DNA of 32,314 bases, taken from positions 1-32,314 of the forward strand of contig DXWL01000021.1 of the NCBI GenBank assembly GCA_019416865.1. Reading direction: 5' to 3'. Shown one piece after another: positions 22,449 through 30,095 of this stretch (its first letter is position 1; every line of letters begins with the position of its first letter). The notes beneath the pieces are model-generated. The model did no database searches and was not told the origin of the DNA. It worked only from the letters and a program-made list of their open reading frames with translations. The stretch is from Fusobacterium sp. (GTDB taxonomy: Bacteria > Fusobacteriota > Fusobacteriia > Fusobacteriales > Fusobacteriaceae). Position numbers and translations under genes: made by a program.

Positions 22449-23477
22449 TTATTTTTTTCTTACTTGTCTGTCAAAATAACATATAAAATTTGGTAAATCC
22501 TTTGAGATATAGTCCCATGTGTGAATCTCATCTTTGTAAATATACCCTTTAAAATCCACACTAAACTTTTTTAATCTGCCCACAATATCTATCCATTGCT
22601 GAAGCATAAGATAAGGTTTTTTATCCTCTGCTCCCACACTGATATAAAATTTTTTTCCTTTTAATCTCTCTCTGTCTATTGTTTTTATTATGCTGTAAGG
22701 ATCTTGTTTTAAAATTCTCCAACCCCATGAGCTGAAAACTTTTATAAAATGTGCCTTATCCAAATCGTTGAATAAAAATTTAGGAATATACACATATTTC
22801 ATAAGTCTCATAACTCTTCTGTTGACACTCATTCTAATAAGGCTCACTGCCCCTGAAAAACTTCCTATTACACTGAATTTTTCCAAATGAAGAAGTCCTA
22901 TCTTGTATGCTCCATATCCTCCCATAGAAAATCCAGCCAATCCTATTTTTCCTTCTGGAGAAAATTTTCTTATCTCATTATATAAATCATCCATAAAATA
23001 ATCTTCATATTTATGGTCTTTATCTTTATAAAAATTTGTATACCAACTTTCCCCATTAAATCCTGAAGCTGGTAAAAAGAATGCCATCTCCCCAACAAGA
23101 TTCATCTCTTTTAAAGTGAGATAGTTTTCAATGAGATACGCTCTGTTTATCCAATCCTCTGGGTAATCTCTTATTCCATGAAGAAGAATAAGACAAGGGA
23201 TATCTTTTGGAACATCTCCCTTAGGAGTAATTCTTATGTATCTCATTTTTTCATTTACATGAGAGCTTTCTATAAATATCTCATCTACATTAAGCTTTTC
23301 TTCTATTCCGTCAAAATCATATCTTTTAAAGTTTCTCTCCCCTTTACTGACATAACTAACTTCCTCAAAACTTAAAACTCTTCTCATCTTTCTTTGAAGT
23401 TTTGATTCATAAGGAAAAGTTATAATATAAAAAAGGAGAGAAAAAACTATTATCGTTATTAATAACTTTAGTACCAT
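22449..23477 (-). CDS. Membrane-anchored alpha/beta-hydrolase esterase
   Basis: 342 residues of the esterase D/antigen 85-like family. A hydrophobic N-terminal helix (about 2-20) anchors or exports the protein. Oxyanion segment LILLHGIRD (about 96-104), nucleophile S184 in GFSMGGYG, likely D285 in VGAEDKKPY and H319 in EIHTWDYI complete the triad. Substrate unknown; an acyl or acetyl ester in the envelope is possible. Last gene of the long minus-strand operon, 32 bases after asnS. I see no terminator between it and the next promoter. Confidence 0.8.
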   Translation of the reverse strand: MVLKLLITIIVFSLLFYIITFPYESKLQRKMRRVLSFEEVSYVSKGERNFKRYDFDGIEEKLNVDEIFIESSHVNEKMRYIRITPKGDVPKDIPCLILLHGIRDYPEDWINRAYLIENYLTLKEMNLVGEMAFFLPASGFNGESWYTNFYKDKDHKYEDYFMDDLYNEIRKFSPEGKIGLAGFSMGGYGAYKIGLLHLEKFSVIGSFSGAVSLIRMSVNRRVMRLMKYVYIPKFLFNDLDKAHFIKVFSSWGWRILKQDPYSIIKTIDRERLKGKKFYISVGAEDKKPYLMLQQWIDIVGRLKKFSVDFKGYIYKDEIHTWDYISKDLPNFICYFDRQVRKK

Positions 23478-23509
23478 TTTTTCATCTCCTTATTATTCAA
23501 AATTTTTTA

Positions 23510-24901
23510 TTAGAATGCTGCATTACCTGGTGTTCTTGGGAATGGTATTACATCTCTTATATTTGTCATACCAGTTATGTACATCATCATTCTTTCAAAT
23601 CCAAGTCCGTATCCTGAGTGAGGGAAGCTTCCGAATCTTCTTAAATCAAGGTAGAAGCTGTAATCTTCTTTTTTAAGTCCAACTTCGTCCATTCTTTTTT
23701 CAAGAGCTTCTAAATTATCCTCTCTTTGAGAACCTCCAATTATCTCTCCTATTCCAGGAGCTAAAAGATCCATTGCTCTTACAGTTTTTCCATCAGCATT
23801 AAGTTTCATATAGAAAGCTTTTATCTCTTTTGGATAGTCTGTTAAAAATACTGGTTTTCCAAAATGTTTTTCAGCTAAGAATCTTTCGTGTTCACTTTGA
23901 AGGTCTATTCCCCATTTAACAGGATAGCTGAATTTTTGTCCTGATGCAAGAAGAATATCTATTGCTTCTGTATAAGTAACTCTTGCAAATTCATTGTTAA
24001 GAACATTATTTAATTTATCTATAAGTCCTTTTTCTATAAATTTATCAAAGAACTCCATCTCTTCAGGACATTCGTCCATTACATATTTTATGATATATTT
24101 TATCATTGCTTCCCCTAAATCCATATTTGCATTTAAGTCTGCAAAAGCGATTTCAGGTTCTATCATCCAGAATTCAGCAGCGTGTCTTGATGTATTTGAA
24201 TTTTCTGCTCTGAATGTAGGTCCAAATGTATAGATGTTTCTGAATGCTGAACAATAAGTTTCTCCATTAAGCTGTCCGCTTACTGTAAGGTTAGTTGGTT
24301 TTCCAAAGAAGTCTTTAGAGTTGTCAACTGTTCCATCCTCTTTTTTAGGAAGGTTATTAACATCTAAAGTTGTTACTCTGAACATCTCTCCAGCTCCCTC
24401 TGCATCAGATCCTGTTATAATTGGAGTGTGAGTGTATACAAATCCTTGTTCTTGGAAGAATTTGTGGATTGCATAAGCAAGAACTGATCTTACTCTGAAA
24501 ACTGCTGAGAAAGTATTTGTTCTTGGTCTTAAGTGAGCAATCTCTCTTAGATACTCAAAACTTTGTCTTTTATTTTGAAGAGGATAGTCAAGAGAAGCTT
24601 TTTGGATTACAGTTACTTCAGAAGCTATAATCTCTGTTGCCTGTCCTTTTCCTTCTGATTCTTTGAAAATTCCTTTTACTTTTATTGAAGATGATATAGA
24701 TAAGTGAGATATCTCTTCAAAGTTAGATAAATCTGAATTATATACTACTTGTATCCCTTTAAAGAAAGATCCGTCATTTAATTCAATAAATCCGAAATTT
24801 TTCTGATCTCTTAATTTTCTTACCCATCCTGAAACTTCAACTTCTTTTCCAAGAAATTCTTTTTCGTTTCTATAAAGGCTTCTTACTGTTGTACTGCACA
24901 T
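23510..24901 (-). CDS. asnS: Asparaginyl-tRNA synthetase
   Basis: Charges tRNA-Asn. 463 residues: N-terminal OB-fold anticodon-binding domain (about 15-105, VSGWVRKLRDQKNFGFIELNDGS), then the class IIb catalytic core with motif 2 in TFRAENSNTSRHAAEFWMIEPE and motif 3 GYGLGFERMMMYITGM before the ending IRDVIPFPRTPG. SAEMF-like GAGEMFRV and FLTDYPKEIKAFYMK support Asn rather than Asp specificity. It lies 10 bases after the DUF896 gene in a six-gene operon. Its presence with asnA points to direct tRNA-Asn charging. Confidence 0.95.
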   Translation of the reverse strand: MCSTTVRSLYRNEKEFLGKEVEVSGWVRKLRDQKNFGFIELNDGSFFKGIQVVYNSDLSNFEEISHLSISSSIKVKGIFKESEGKGQATEIIASEVTVIQKASLDYPLQNKRQSFEYLREIAHLRPRTNTFSAVFRVRSVLAYAIHKFFQEQGFVYTHTPIITGSDAEGAGEMFRVTTLDVNNLPKKEDGTVDNSKDFFGKPTNLTVSGQLNGETYCSAFRNIYTFGPTFRAENSNTSRHAAEFWMIEPEIAFADLNANMDLGEAMIKYIIKYVMDECPEEMEFFDKFIEKGLIDKLNNVLNNEFARVTYTEAIDILLASGQKFSYPVKWGIDLQSEHERFLAEKHFGKPVFLTDYPKEIKAFYMKLNADGKTVRAMDLLAPGIGEIIGGSQREDNLEALEKRMDEVGLKKEDYSFYLDLRRFGSFPHSGYGLGFERMMMYITGMTNIRDVIPFPRTPGNAAF

Positions 24902-24911
24902 AACAATCCCC

Positions 24912-25103
24912 CTAGTTTAAATTTTCTTTATTATCGTCAACTATTTCTATATTATCAAGCTGTGCTTTTACCTGAGCTCTGAATTTTTCTAAATAAAGCT
25001 GTCTGTATTTGTGTCTTTCTTCAGCTTCCTCTTCTGTTAAAGCTCTTGTTTTAGCCAGTTTTGAAAAATAATTTACCTTTGCAATAATATCTTTCATTTC
25101 CAT
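24912..25103 (-). CDS. DUF896 family protein (YnzC-like)
   Basis: 63 residues. The pattern I-A-K-V-N-x-x-x-K-L-A-K-T-x-x-L-T-E-E-E-x-E-E-x-x-x-x-R-x-x-Y-L-x-x-F-R is that of the DUF896/YnzC family, a small helical cytoplasmic protein found in Firmicutes, sometimes in SOS-linked operons. Function unknown. The ATG at 25103 lies behind an AGGAGC ribosome site; a second Met two codons in is also possible. Close coupling (10 bases) to asnS. Confidence 0.8.
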   Translation of the reverse strand: MEMKDIIAKVNYFSKLAKTRALTEEEAEERHKYRQLYLEKFRAQVKAQLDNIEIVDDNKENLN

Positions 25104-25165
25104 TTTTAATGCTCCTATCTTCTATCAATAAACCATAAAGTATATGGGTAATTATACATTTTATT

Positions 25166-26383
25166 TTATTTTTTGTCAAACATACTCTTATTTATATTAA
25201 TCACTATCCCCACTGCTGCAAATATTGTTATTATTGAGCTTCCCCCATAGCTGAATATAGGCATAGGGATACCAAAAACAGGAAGAAGCCCCAAAGCTAC
25301 AAAAATATTAATAAGAAATTGGGTGATAATGTATCCTGCTACTCCAACTGCAAGATAACGACCAAAGCTGTCCTTACATTTTATTCCTGTTTCCATAATA
25401 AGCTTATAAAGAATAAAGAATAAAAAGATTACAACTAAAAGCCCTATAAATCCCATCTCTTCTCCAAAAAGAGCCATAATAAAATCTGTATGTATCTCTG
25501 GAAGATAATCATATTTCTGTACCCCGCTTCCATAAGATCTTCCTATTATCCCTCCGTTTCCAAAGGCCATAAGAGATTGCCCTACCTGATAACCTATATC
25601 AGCATTTCCAACATAGTTATCTTTTATAAGCCCCTCAAGATACATTTTTATTCTTTCAACCTTGTATCCTCCCCATGTGATTTTATCACCATATTTATAA
25701 ATTAAATATGCTCCTGAAAATCCCACAGCTCCTGCTAAAGACACAATCTTTATAATAATTTTTTTATCTATCTTAGTGAAAAAAAGCATAAACAGATAGA
25801 TTGCTCCATAGTGTATTACAGTTCCCAAATCATTCTGCAGACAGATAAGTATACCGAACAGTCCCAACAGAAAAACACTGTTGGAAATCACTGTTTTTAT
25901 TGGCAGCTTTTTTTCTTCTCCCTTTGCCAAAATATTTGCCATAAGAATTACAAAAGGAATTTTTATCATCTCTGAAGGCTGTACTGTTGTGATTTTAAGA
26001 TCCAGCCATCCCTTTGCACCTTTTACACTTTTTGCCACTGAACTTGGACCATAAACCACCAAAAGAAGTATAAGCATTGATCCAATAAGCAGGGATAAAA
26101 TCATATATTTTTTTCTGTAAAGCTCATATTTAAAACATGAAGTAAACCCTTTCACAAATATAAAAGAGCCTGTAATTATAGCTATATATTTTTTTACACT
26201 GAAAAGATTTTCAGTATAAAATCCTATACTCAGCATATTAAGAACACCAAAGGCACTAAGTATAAAAAGCACATATTTTATTGCCCTGTTTCTTCTTTTT
26301 ATTTCAAGATAATCAAAATTTTCCTGTATTTTTTTATCTATTTCATTGTGCTGATGATAAATACTTTTATTTTCTATCTTCAT
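25166..26383 (-). CDS. FtsW/RodA/SpoVE (SEDS) family glycosyltransferase
   Basis: 405 residues, about ten membrane helices. SEDS proteins polymerise lipid II into peptidoglycan together with a class B PBP. Visible motifs: GAKGWLDLKITTVQPSE in the first large segment, QNDLGT, the long periplasmic loop DIGYQVGQSLMAFGNGGIIG with YLPEIHTDFIMALFGEEMGFIG, and FGIPMPIFSYGGSS near the end. The GxQKYxxLPExHTDF form is more FtsW- or SpoVE-like than RodA-like, but no PBP or mur/fts gene is adjacent, so I leave the subtype open. It overlaps the preceding membrane-protein gene by 4 bases (ATGA). Confidence 0.9.
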   Translation of the reverse strand: MKIENKSIYHQHNEIDKKIQENFDYLEIKRRNRAIKYVLFILSAFGVLNMLSIGFYTENLFSVKKYIAIITGSFIFVKGFTSCFKYELYRKKYMILSLLIGSMLILLLVVYGPSSVAKSVKGAKGWLDLKITTVQPSEMIKIPFVILMANILAKGEEKKLPIKTVISNSVFLLGLFGILICLQNDLGTVIHYGAIYLFMLFFTKIDKKIIIKIVSLAGAVGFSGAYLIYKYGDKITWGGYKVERIKMYLEGLIKDNYVGNADIGYQVGQSLMAFGNGGIIGRSYGSGVQKYDYLPEIHTDFIMALFGEEMGFIGLLVVIFLFFILYKLIMETGIKCKDSFGRYLAVGVAGYIITQFLINIFVALGLLPVFGIPMPIFSYGGSSIITIFAAVGIVININKSMFDKK

Positions 26384-26757
26384 CTTTTTTTCGCTCTCTT
26401 AGATTTTATAACTGAAACTGTTTTTTCCTCTTTTTTATTTTCTTCTTTTTTACCTCTTATTTTTTCAACAGCACCTCTTAAAAAAACAGATATTGCATAT
26501 CCACAGTTAACCATTGCAGCCACAGGAAACATACATACAAGAATTGTAAAAAGTACAGTCTTATAATCTCTTGGCATTCCATTTGCAGCAAGTCCGCTGT
26601 GTGTTATATAAGCTGATGCTGCAAGAGATATAATGTAAGTTATTTTCAAGCCTCCTACACTATCTTTTCCCATTCTTTTATCGTATAATTTTAAACTGAA
26701 AAAAGAAACCATAAAAACTGCTGTATTAAGTAAAATTACATATAAAAATTCTTTCAT
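26380..26757 (-). CDS. Small integral membrane protein, unknown
   Basis: 125 residues. Three hydrophobic segments in about the first 90 residues, then a highly basic cytoplasmic tail (KIRGKKEENKKEEK, KSKRAKKR). A longer frame could begin at a TTG at 26772, but that codon overlaps the GAGGAG ribosome site, so I use the ATG at 26757. Its stop overlaps the SEDS gene start, implying translational coupling and perhaps a partner in wall synthesis. No family recognised. Confidence 0.65.
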   Translation of the reverse strand: MKEFLYVILLNTAVFMVSFFSLKLYDKRMGKDSVGGLKITYIISLAASAYITHSGLAANGMPRDYKTVLFTILVCMFPVAAMVNCGYAISVFLRGAVEKIRGKKEENKKEEKTVSVIKSKRAKKR

Positions 26758-26797
26758 CTCTATTCTCCTCAAATATATTTTATCTGCTTCTTATATT

Positions 26798-27532
26798 TTA
26801 ATCAAAAAGAGCCAGTACCTCTTTAGAATATTTCCCGTCTTCATCATGGGAAATAAGAGGAGGAAGAACAGTAAGCCCCTCTGCTCCAAATTTCAGTCCC
26901 TCAACAAGAAGAATTTTTGCCTGTTTATCTATCTTAGAATGGCAAAATCTCACTTTTTTGGGTGTAATTCCATATTTTCTCATCACATCAAGTATTTCAA
27001 GAAATCTGTCTGGACGATGTACCATTGCAAAATATCCTTTATCTTTCAAAAGAGCTGAAGCTGTTTGAATTATCTCCTCAAGAGTTATGGATATCTCGTG
27101 TCTTGCCAGTGTAAGCTGATCAAGGTCATTTAAAAGCTCCTCATTTCCATGAAACTTGAAAAAGGGAGGATTTGAAATAACTGCGTCTTGTGAACCTGAA
27201 ACAAAGTATTTTTTCCAGTTCTTCATATCATCATTTATAATTTTTATTCTGTCAGAAAGATTATTAAGCTCTATATTTCTTTCAGCCAAATCTGCTGAAA
27301 TTTTTTGTATCTCTATCCCTGTTATCTTTGCTTTTGTTCTCTCTGAAAGAAAAAGTGGGATAGCTCCATTTCCTGTTCCCAAATCAACAATTTTATTTAC
27401 TCCTCTTCCCAGTGAAATAAAATTTGCCACAAGAAGAGAGTCCAGTGAAAAGTTGAAAAAATCTGTTCTCTGTATGATTTTAAGATTTTTATTTAAAAGG
27501 TTGTTTATAACTTCATTTTTTTCCAATTCCAT
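26798..27532 (-). CDS. SAM-dependent methyltransferase, tRNA1(Val) TrmN6 type
   Basis: 244 residues. Class I methyltransferase with motif I VDLGTGNGAIPLFLS and motif IV SNPPFF, the NPP-[FY] signature of N6-adenine methylation. The N-terminal RTDFFNFSLDSLLVANF pattern and the later ARHEISITLEEI, MVHRPDRFLEIL segments match the YfiC/TrmN6 family, which methylates A37 of tRNA-Val. A TTG start at 27544 is possible but overlaps the GGAGG site; the ATG at 27532 has ideal spacing. First gene of the six-gene operon. An extended -10 (TGGTATAAT) lies just upstream. Confidence 0.85.
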   Translation of the reverse strand: MELEKNEVINNLLNKNLKIIQRTDFFNFSLDSLLVANFISLGRGVNKIVDLGTGNGAIPLFLSERTKAKITGIEIQKISADLAERNIELNNLSDRIKIINDDMKNWKKYFVSGSQDAVISNPPFFKFHGNEELLNDLDQLTLARHEISITLEEIIQTASALLKDKGYFAMVHRPDRFLEILDVMRKYGITPKKVRFCHSKIDKQAKILLVEGLKFGAEGLTVLPPLISHDEDGKYSKEVLALFD

Positions 27533-27605
27533 ATATACCTCCAAACATTATTATACCAAAAGAAGCGGGAAAATCCTATAATTAAATAGAAATATTGAGA
27601 TGTTA

Positions 27606-27634
27606 TAGCAAAATATCCCCCAATGCTGTATAAT
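27606..27634 (+). promoter_or_regulatory. Weak promoter of the Cof phosphatase gene
   Basis: TATAAT (27629-27634) 17 bases after TAGCAA (27606-27611). The -10 is perfect, the -35 poor. Confidence 0.4.
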
Positions 27635-27668
27635 ATCATTTGGAAATTAAATTTTAGGAGGTACAACT

Positions 27669-28463
27669 TTGAAAATAAAAGCAGTGGCACTTGATATGGA
27701 CGGAACACTTCTTTGCAGTGATCATAAACCTTCAGAAACAACTAAACAGTTTCTGCTTGATATAGAAAAAAAAGGAGCTAAGGTAATAATTGCAACAGGG
27801 CGTTCTTTTGGAGGAACAGAAAAAACAGCAAACCTTTTAGGGCTTGATAATGGACTTGTACTATGCTATAACGGAGCAAAGGTTGTAAACTATAAAGATA
27901 AATCAGTTTTGTTTGAAAAACCTATGGCTGAAAACCATGTAAAAGAACTTATCAAAATTGCTGATGAAAACAAAGTACATATAAATCTTTATCAAGATAA
28001 TATTTGGTATGTTGACGATCCTGAAAGCTATGAAACAAAATTCTATTCTGAAAAATGTGGTATTACTCCTGTAGAAAAATCTCACGATTCTTTTGAATCT
28101 TATCTTATGCCAAAAGTTGTATTTATTGGGGAGCATGAAAAACTTGTAGGTATACAGGAAGAGATTAAAAAAAGAATTGGTGATGAGATTCACATTGCCT
28201 TTTCAAGTGATACATTCTTAGAGGCTATGAATAAAGATGTTAATAAGGGAATTACTCTTAAATGGATTTTAGACCATTTTGGAATATCCACTGATGAGTG
28301 TGCAGCTTTTGGAGATGCTGAAAATGATATGGAGATGTTAAAGGCTGTAAAATATGGTGTAGCTATGGGAAATGCTGATGAAGATTTCAAAAAAAGACTT
28401 AACTATACTACTCTTTCAAATGACGAGGACGGAATAGTTCACTTCTTAAAAGAATATTTTTAA
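27669..28463 (+). CDS. Cof-type HAD-IIB phosphatase, TTG start
   Basis: 264 residues. Dephosphorylates small metabolites such as sugar phosphates or FMN; the specific substrate cannot be read from sequence. Catalytic DMDGT with D9 and D11 at the start, TGRSFGG motif II, the C2B cap in the middle, K near 194 (KGITLKWIL) and the Mg-binding GDAENDMEML near 217-226. The start codon is TTG, supported by TTAGGAGG seven bases upstream and by the domain beginning at residue 4. Divergent from the TrmN6 operon. Confidence 0.9.
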   Translation: MKIKAVALDMDGTLLCSDHKPSETTKQFLLDIEKKGAKVIIATGRSFGGTEKTANLLGLDNGLVLCYNGAKVVNYKDKSVLFEKPMAENHVKELIKIADENKVHINLYQDNIWYVDDPESYETKFYSEKCGITPVEKSHDSFESYLMPKVVFIGEHEKLVGIQEEIKKRIGDEIHIAFSSDTFLEAMNKDVNKGITLKWILDHFGISTDECAAFGDAENDMEMLKAVKYGVAMGNADEDFKKRLNYTTLSNDEDGIVHFLKEYF

Positions 28464-28494
28464 TTTTTTATAAACTAAAAATAAAGCTGTATTA

Positions 28495-28523
28495 TTGATT
28501 TTTAAAGATAAATATGGTATCAT
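28495..28523 (+). promoter_or_regulatory. Promoter of a short RNA upstream of the hydrophobic peptide
   Basis: TTGATT (28495-28500), 17-base spacer, TATCAT (28518-28523), 32 bases after the phosphatase stop. Confidence 0.5.
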
Positions 28524-28529
28524 TAAATT

Positions 28530-28597
28530 AAGAAACAAATGTGTTGAATATGTCCATGAAAGAGAATGGTGTGAACCGTTCTCTTTTTATTTTTTTA
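28530..28597 (+). ncRNA. Candidate small antitoxin-like RNA with terminator
   Basis: From the promoter above, a transcript of about 65 bases would end at the hairpin AGAGAATGGT/ACCGTTCTCT (28561-28584) followed by a long T tract. Its 5' part AATGTGTTGAATAT (28538-28551) is perfectly complementary to ATATTCAACACATT (28652-28665), the start region of the hydrophobic peptide ORF. The hairpin could instead simply end the phosphatase mRNA. Confidence 0.4.
28561..28597 (+). terminator. Intrinsic terminator
   Basis: AGAGAATGGT pairs with ACCGTTCTCT (one G-U) around GTGA and runs into TTTTTATTTTTTT. Serves the Cof phosphatase gene and/or the candidate small RNA. Confidence 0.75.
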
Positions 28598-28602
28598 CAG
28601 TT

Positions 28603-28611
28603 ATGATATAA
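28603..28611 (+). promoter_or_regulatory. Extended -10 promoter of the hydrophobic peptide
   Basis: TGATATAAT (28603-28611) immediately after the terminator T tract. No good -35; extended -10 promoters can do without one. Transcription would begin about 15 bases before the anti-SD strand. Confidence 0.45.
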
Positions 28612-28648
28612 TAACTTTGGGATACCTTCCCTAGAAAGGAGGGCGGGG

Positions 28649-28735
28649 ATAATATTCAACACATTAATACTTGTTTTGATTTGCCTGTTTGGCTTGATTG
28701 CTTTTGCAATTTGGTTTAACCATCTTAACAAGTAA
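28649..28735 (+). CDS. Candidate type I toxin-like hydrophobic peptide, ATA start or decayed
   Basis: An open frame of 28 codons after GGAGGG encodes a single membrane helix, with core LILVLICLFGLIAFAIWF, ending in the polar N-H-L-N-K tail, the shape of type I toxin peptides. There is no ATG, GTG or TTG at proper spacing; the codons 6 and 9 bases after GGAGG are both ATA. Either ATA is used as a rare start or the start was lost. The Shine-Dalgarno GGAGGG (28638-28643) pairs with CCTTCC (28625-28630) at the 5' end of the transcript, as in many type I toxin mRNAs. A stable hairpin GGGCAAG/CTTGCCC (28744-28766) follows. Confidence 0.4.
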   Translation: MIFNTLILVLICLFGLIAFAIWFNHLNK

Positions 28736-28818
28736 AATCCTCGGGGCAAGATTGGACACCTTGCCCTATCCCTAAATTAATAATAAATTCTATGTAAAAT
28801 ATATAAATAATTTATAAA

Positions 28819-29008
28819 TTATTTATAATTAAGCAATCTGCCATTATCATTCCATTCACCATACATAATTCCTTTTTTTGTGTTCTCAATTAATTTTTGC
28901 AGACGACTTTTAAATAAATCAGGTTGCTTTTTCTTTATTATAATTTTCTAAAAACCATTGCCGTAATTCATCACGATTCTTAACTGATAATAAATTTATA
29001 AAATCCAT
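28819..29008 (-). pseudogene. YdeI/OmpD-associated family gene remnant
   Basis: The minus strand begins with a good N-terminus (MDFINLLSVKNRDELRQWF) that ends at a TGA after 29 codons. A second frame then gives the family's C-terminus (PDLFKSRLQKLIENTKKG, then MYGEWNDNGRLLNYK and a stop). Intact YdeI-like proteins are about 190 residues, so the middle two thirds are deleted and the junction is out of frame. Confidence 0.6.
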
Positions 29009-29056
29009 TTTTTTACCCTTTTTAAATCCAAATTCATTTATAACTTAAAATATTTT

Positions 29057-29929
29057 TTATTTTTCTGAAGTAAGATTAAGCATACACACAGCTCCAACTA
29101 CCATAGCAATTCCCAAAGTTTTAAAAATATCCATAGGCTCTGAAAATACAATCACCCCTATGATTGCTGCTGTAACAGGCTCAATATTTGCAAGGATTGA
29201 AGCTTTTGTAGCCTCTATCCCTGAAAGTCCTTTTGTATATAATATATATGGTATAGAAGATGTACAAGCTGCAAAACATAAGACATACACCCACGAACCT
29301 GTTGCATTTATCTTTGAAACTGTATCCATAGGATTTATCATAGCAGTAAAAAATAGTCCTGACATAACAAAGGTATAAAATACAACTGTTACAGATGAAT
29401 ATTTTCTAAGGGCAATCTTTCCAAAAATACTGTAAAGTCCATATCCGATTGCTGAAAGTATTCCAAAAACAAACCCTCTCACAGATATTACATTTTCAGT
29501 GCCGATAATTCCTGTAACAAATATACACCCCATAAATGTCAAAATAAGGGCTGCAACCTTTATCTTTGTAATTTTTTCGTGAAAAAGCACAGATGATATA
29601 ATCATTATAATTGCAGGAGCAGTATATAATAAAATAGCAGCCACTCCCATAGATGTTTCCTTAATAGATTCAATATATGCCCAGTTATTAAGGGAAAAAC
29701 TTATTATCCCAGTTCCCACAAAATATTTCAAATCTGTTATCTTCTCCAGCTTAAAAATTTTTCTGTCTGTTACTGCAAAAAACAGTCCCAAAAGAATTAC
29801 TGCAAAAGCTGATCTTAAAAAACATATCTCCATTGGAGCAAATCCAATGTGTCCCCCTATTTTTGAAAAAAGTCCTATAGCTCCCCACATGGCAGCAGCA
29901 GATATTACAAACAAATATGATATATTCAT
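29057..29929 (-). CDS. EamA/DMT family transporter
   Basis: 290 residues, about ten membrane helices in two EamA repeats (about 5-135 and 148-285). Features include AAAMWGAIGLFSKIGG at the start, SFSLNNWAYIESIKETSMGVAAILLYTAPAI in the first repeat and a parallel LANIEPVTAAIIGVIVFSEP in the second. These export or import metabolites such as amino acids; substrate unknown. GGGAGGG ribosome site, consensus promoter upstream, monocistronic and divergent from the antiporter gene. Confidence 0.85.
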   Translation of the reverse strand: MNISYLFVISAAAMWGAIGLFSKIGGHIGFAPMEICFLRSAFAVILLGLFFAVTDRKIFKLEKITDLKYFVGTGIISFSLNNWAYIESIKETSMGVAAILLYTAPAIIMIISSVLFHEKITKIKVAALILTFMGCIFVTGIIGTENVISVRGFVFGILSAIGYGLYSIFGKIALRKYSSVTVVFYTFVMSGLFFTAMINPMDTVSKINATGSWVYVLCFAACTSSIPYILYTKGLSGIEATKASILANIEPVTAAIIGVIVFSEPMDIFKTLGIAMVVGAVCMLNLTSEK

Positions 29930-29955
29930 TACTCCCTCCCATTCCCATTTTTTAT

Positions 29956-29984
29956 ATTATAATATTAAAGAAAAATTATTTCAA
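29956..29984 (-). promoter_or_regulatory. Promoter of the EamA transporter gene
   Basis: On the minus strand TTGAAA (29979-29984), 17-base spacer, TATAAT (29956-29961). Confidence 0.65.
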
Positions 29985-30095
29985 ACAATCTTTAAAATAA
30001 ATAAAAACAAATGAAAACATAGACAAATAGATTAGAAAGTTATAAAATTAAAAATAAAAGACAGTGTTAAATAAAAAGAGGGAGGAGAAAAATAT

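Noticed and set aside
27505..27741. 78-codon minus-strand frame between the TrmN6 and Cof genes
   Set aside because: Overlaps both genes and their start signals; aromatic-rich shadow translation.
28528..28749. 73-codon minus-strand frame over the hydrophobic peptide locus
   Set aside because: No ribosome site, and it crosses a terminator and two promoters on the other strand; composition looks like a shadow.
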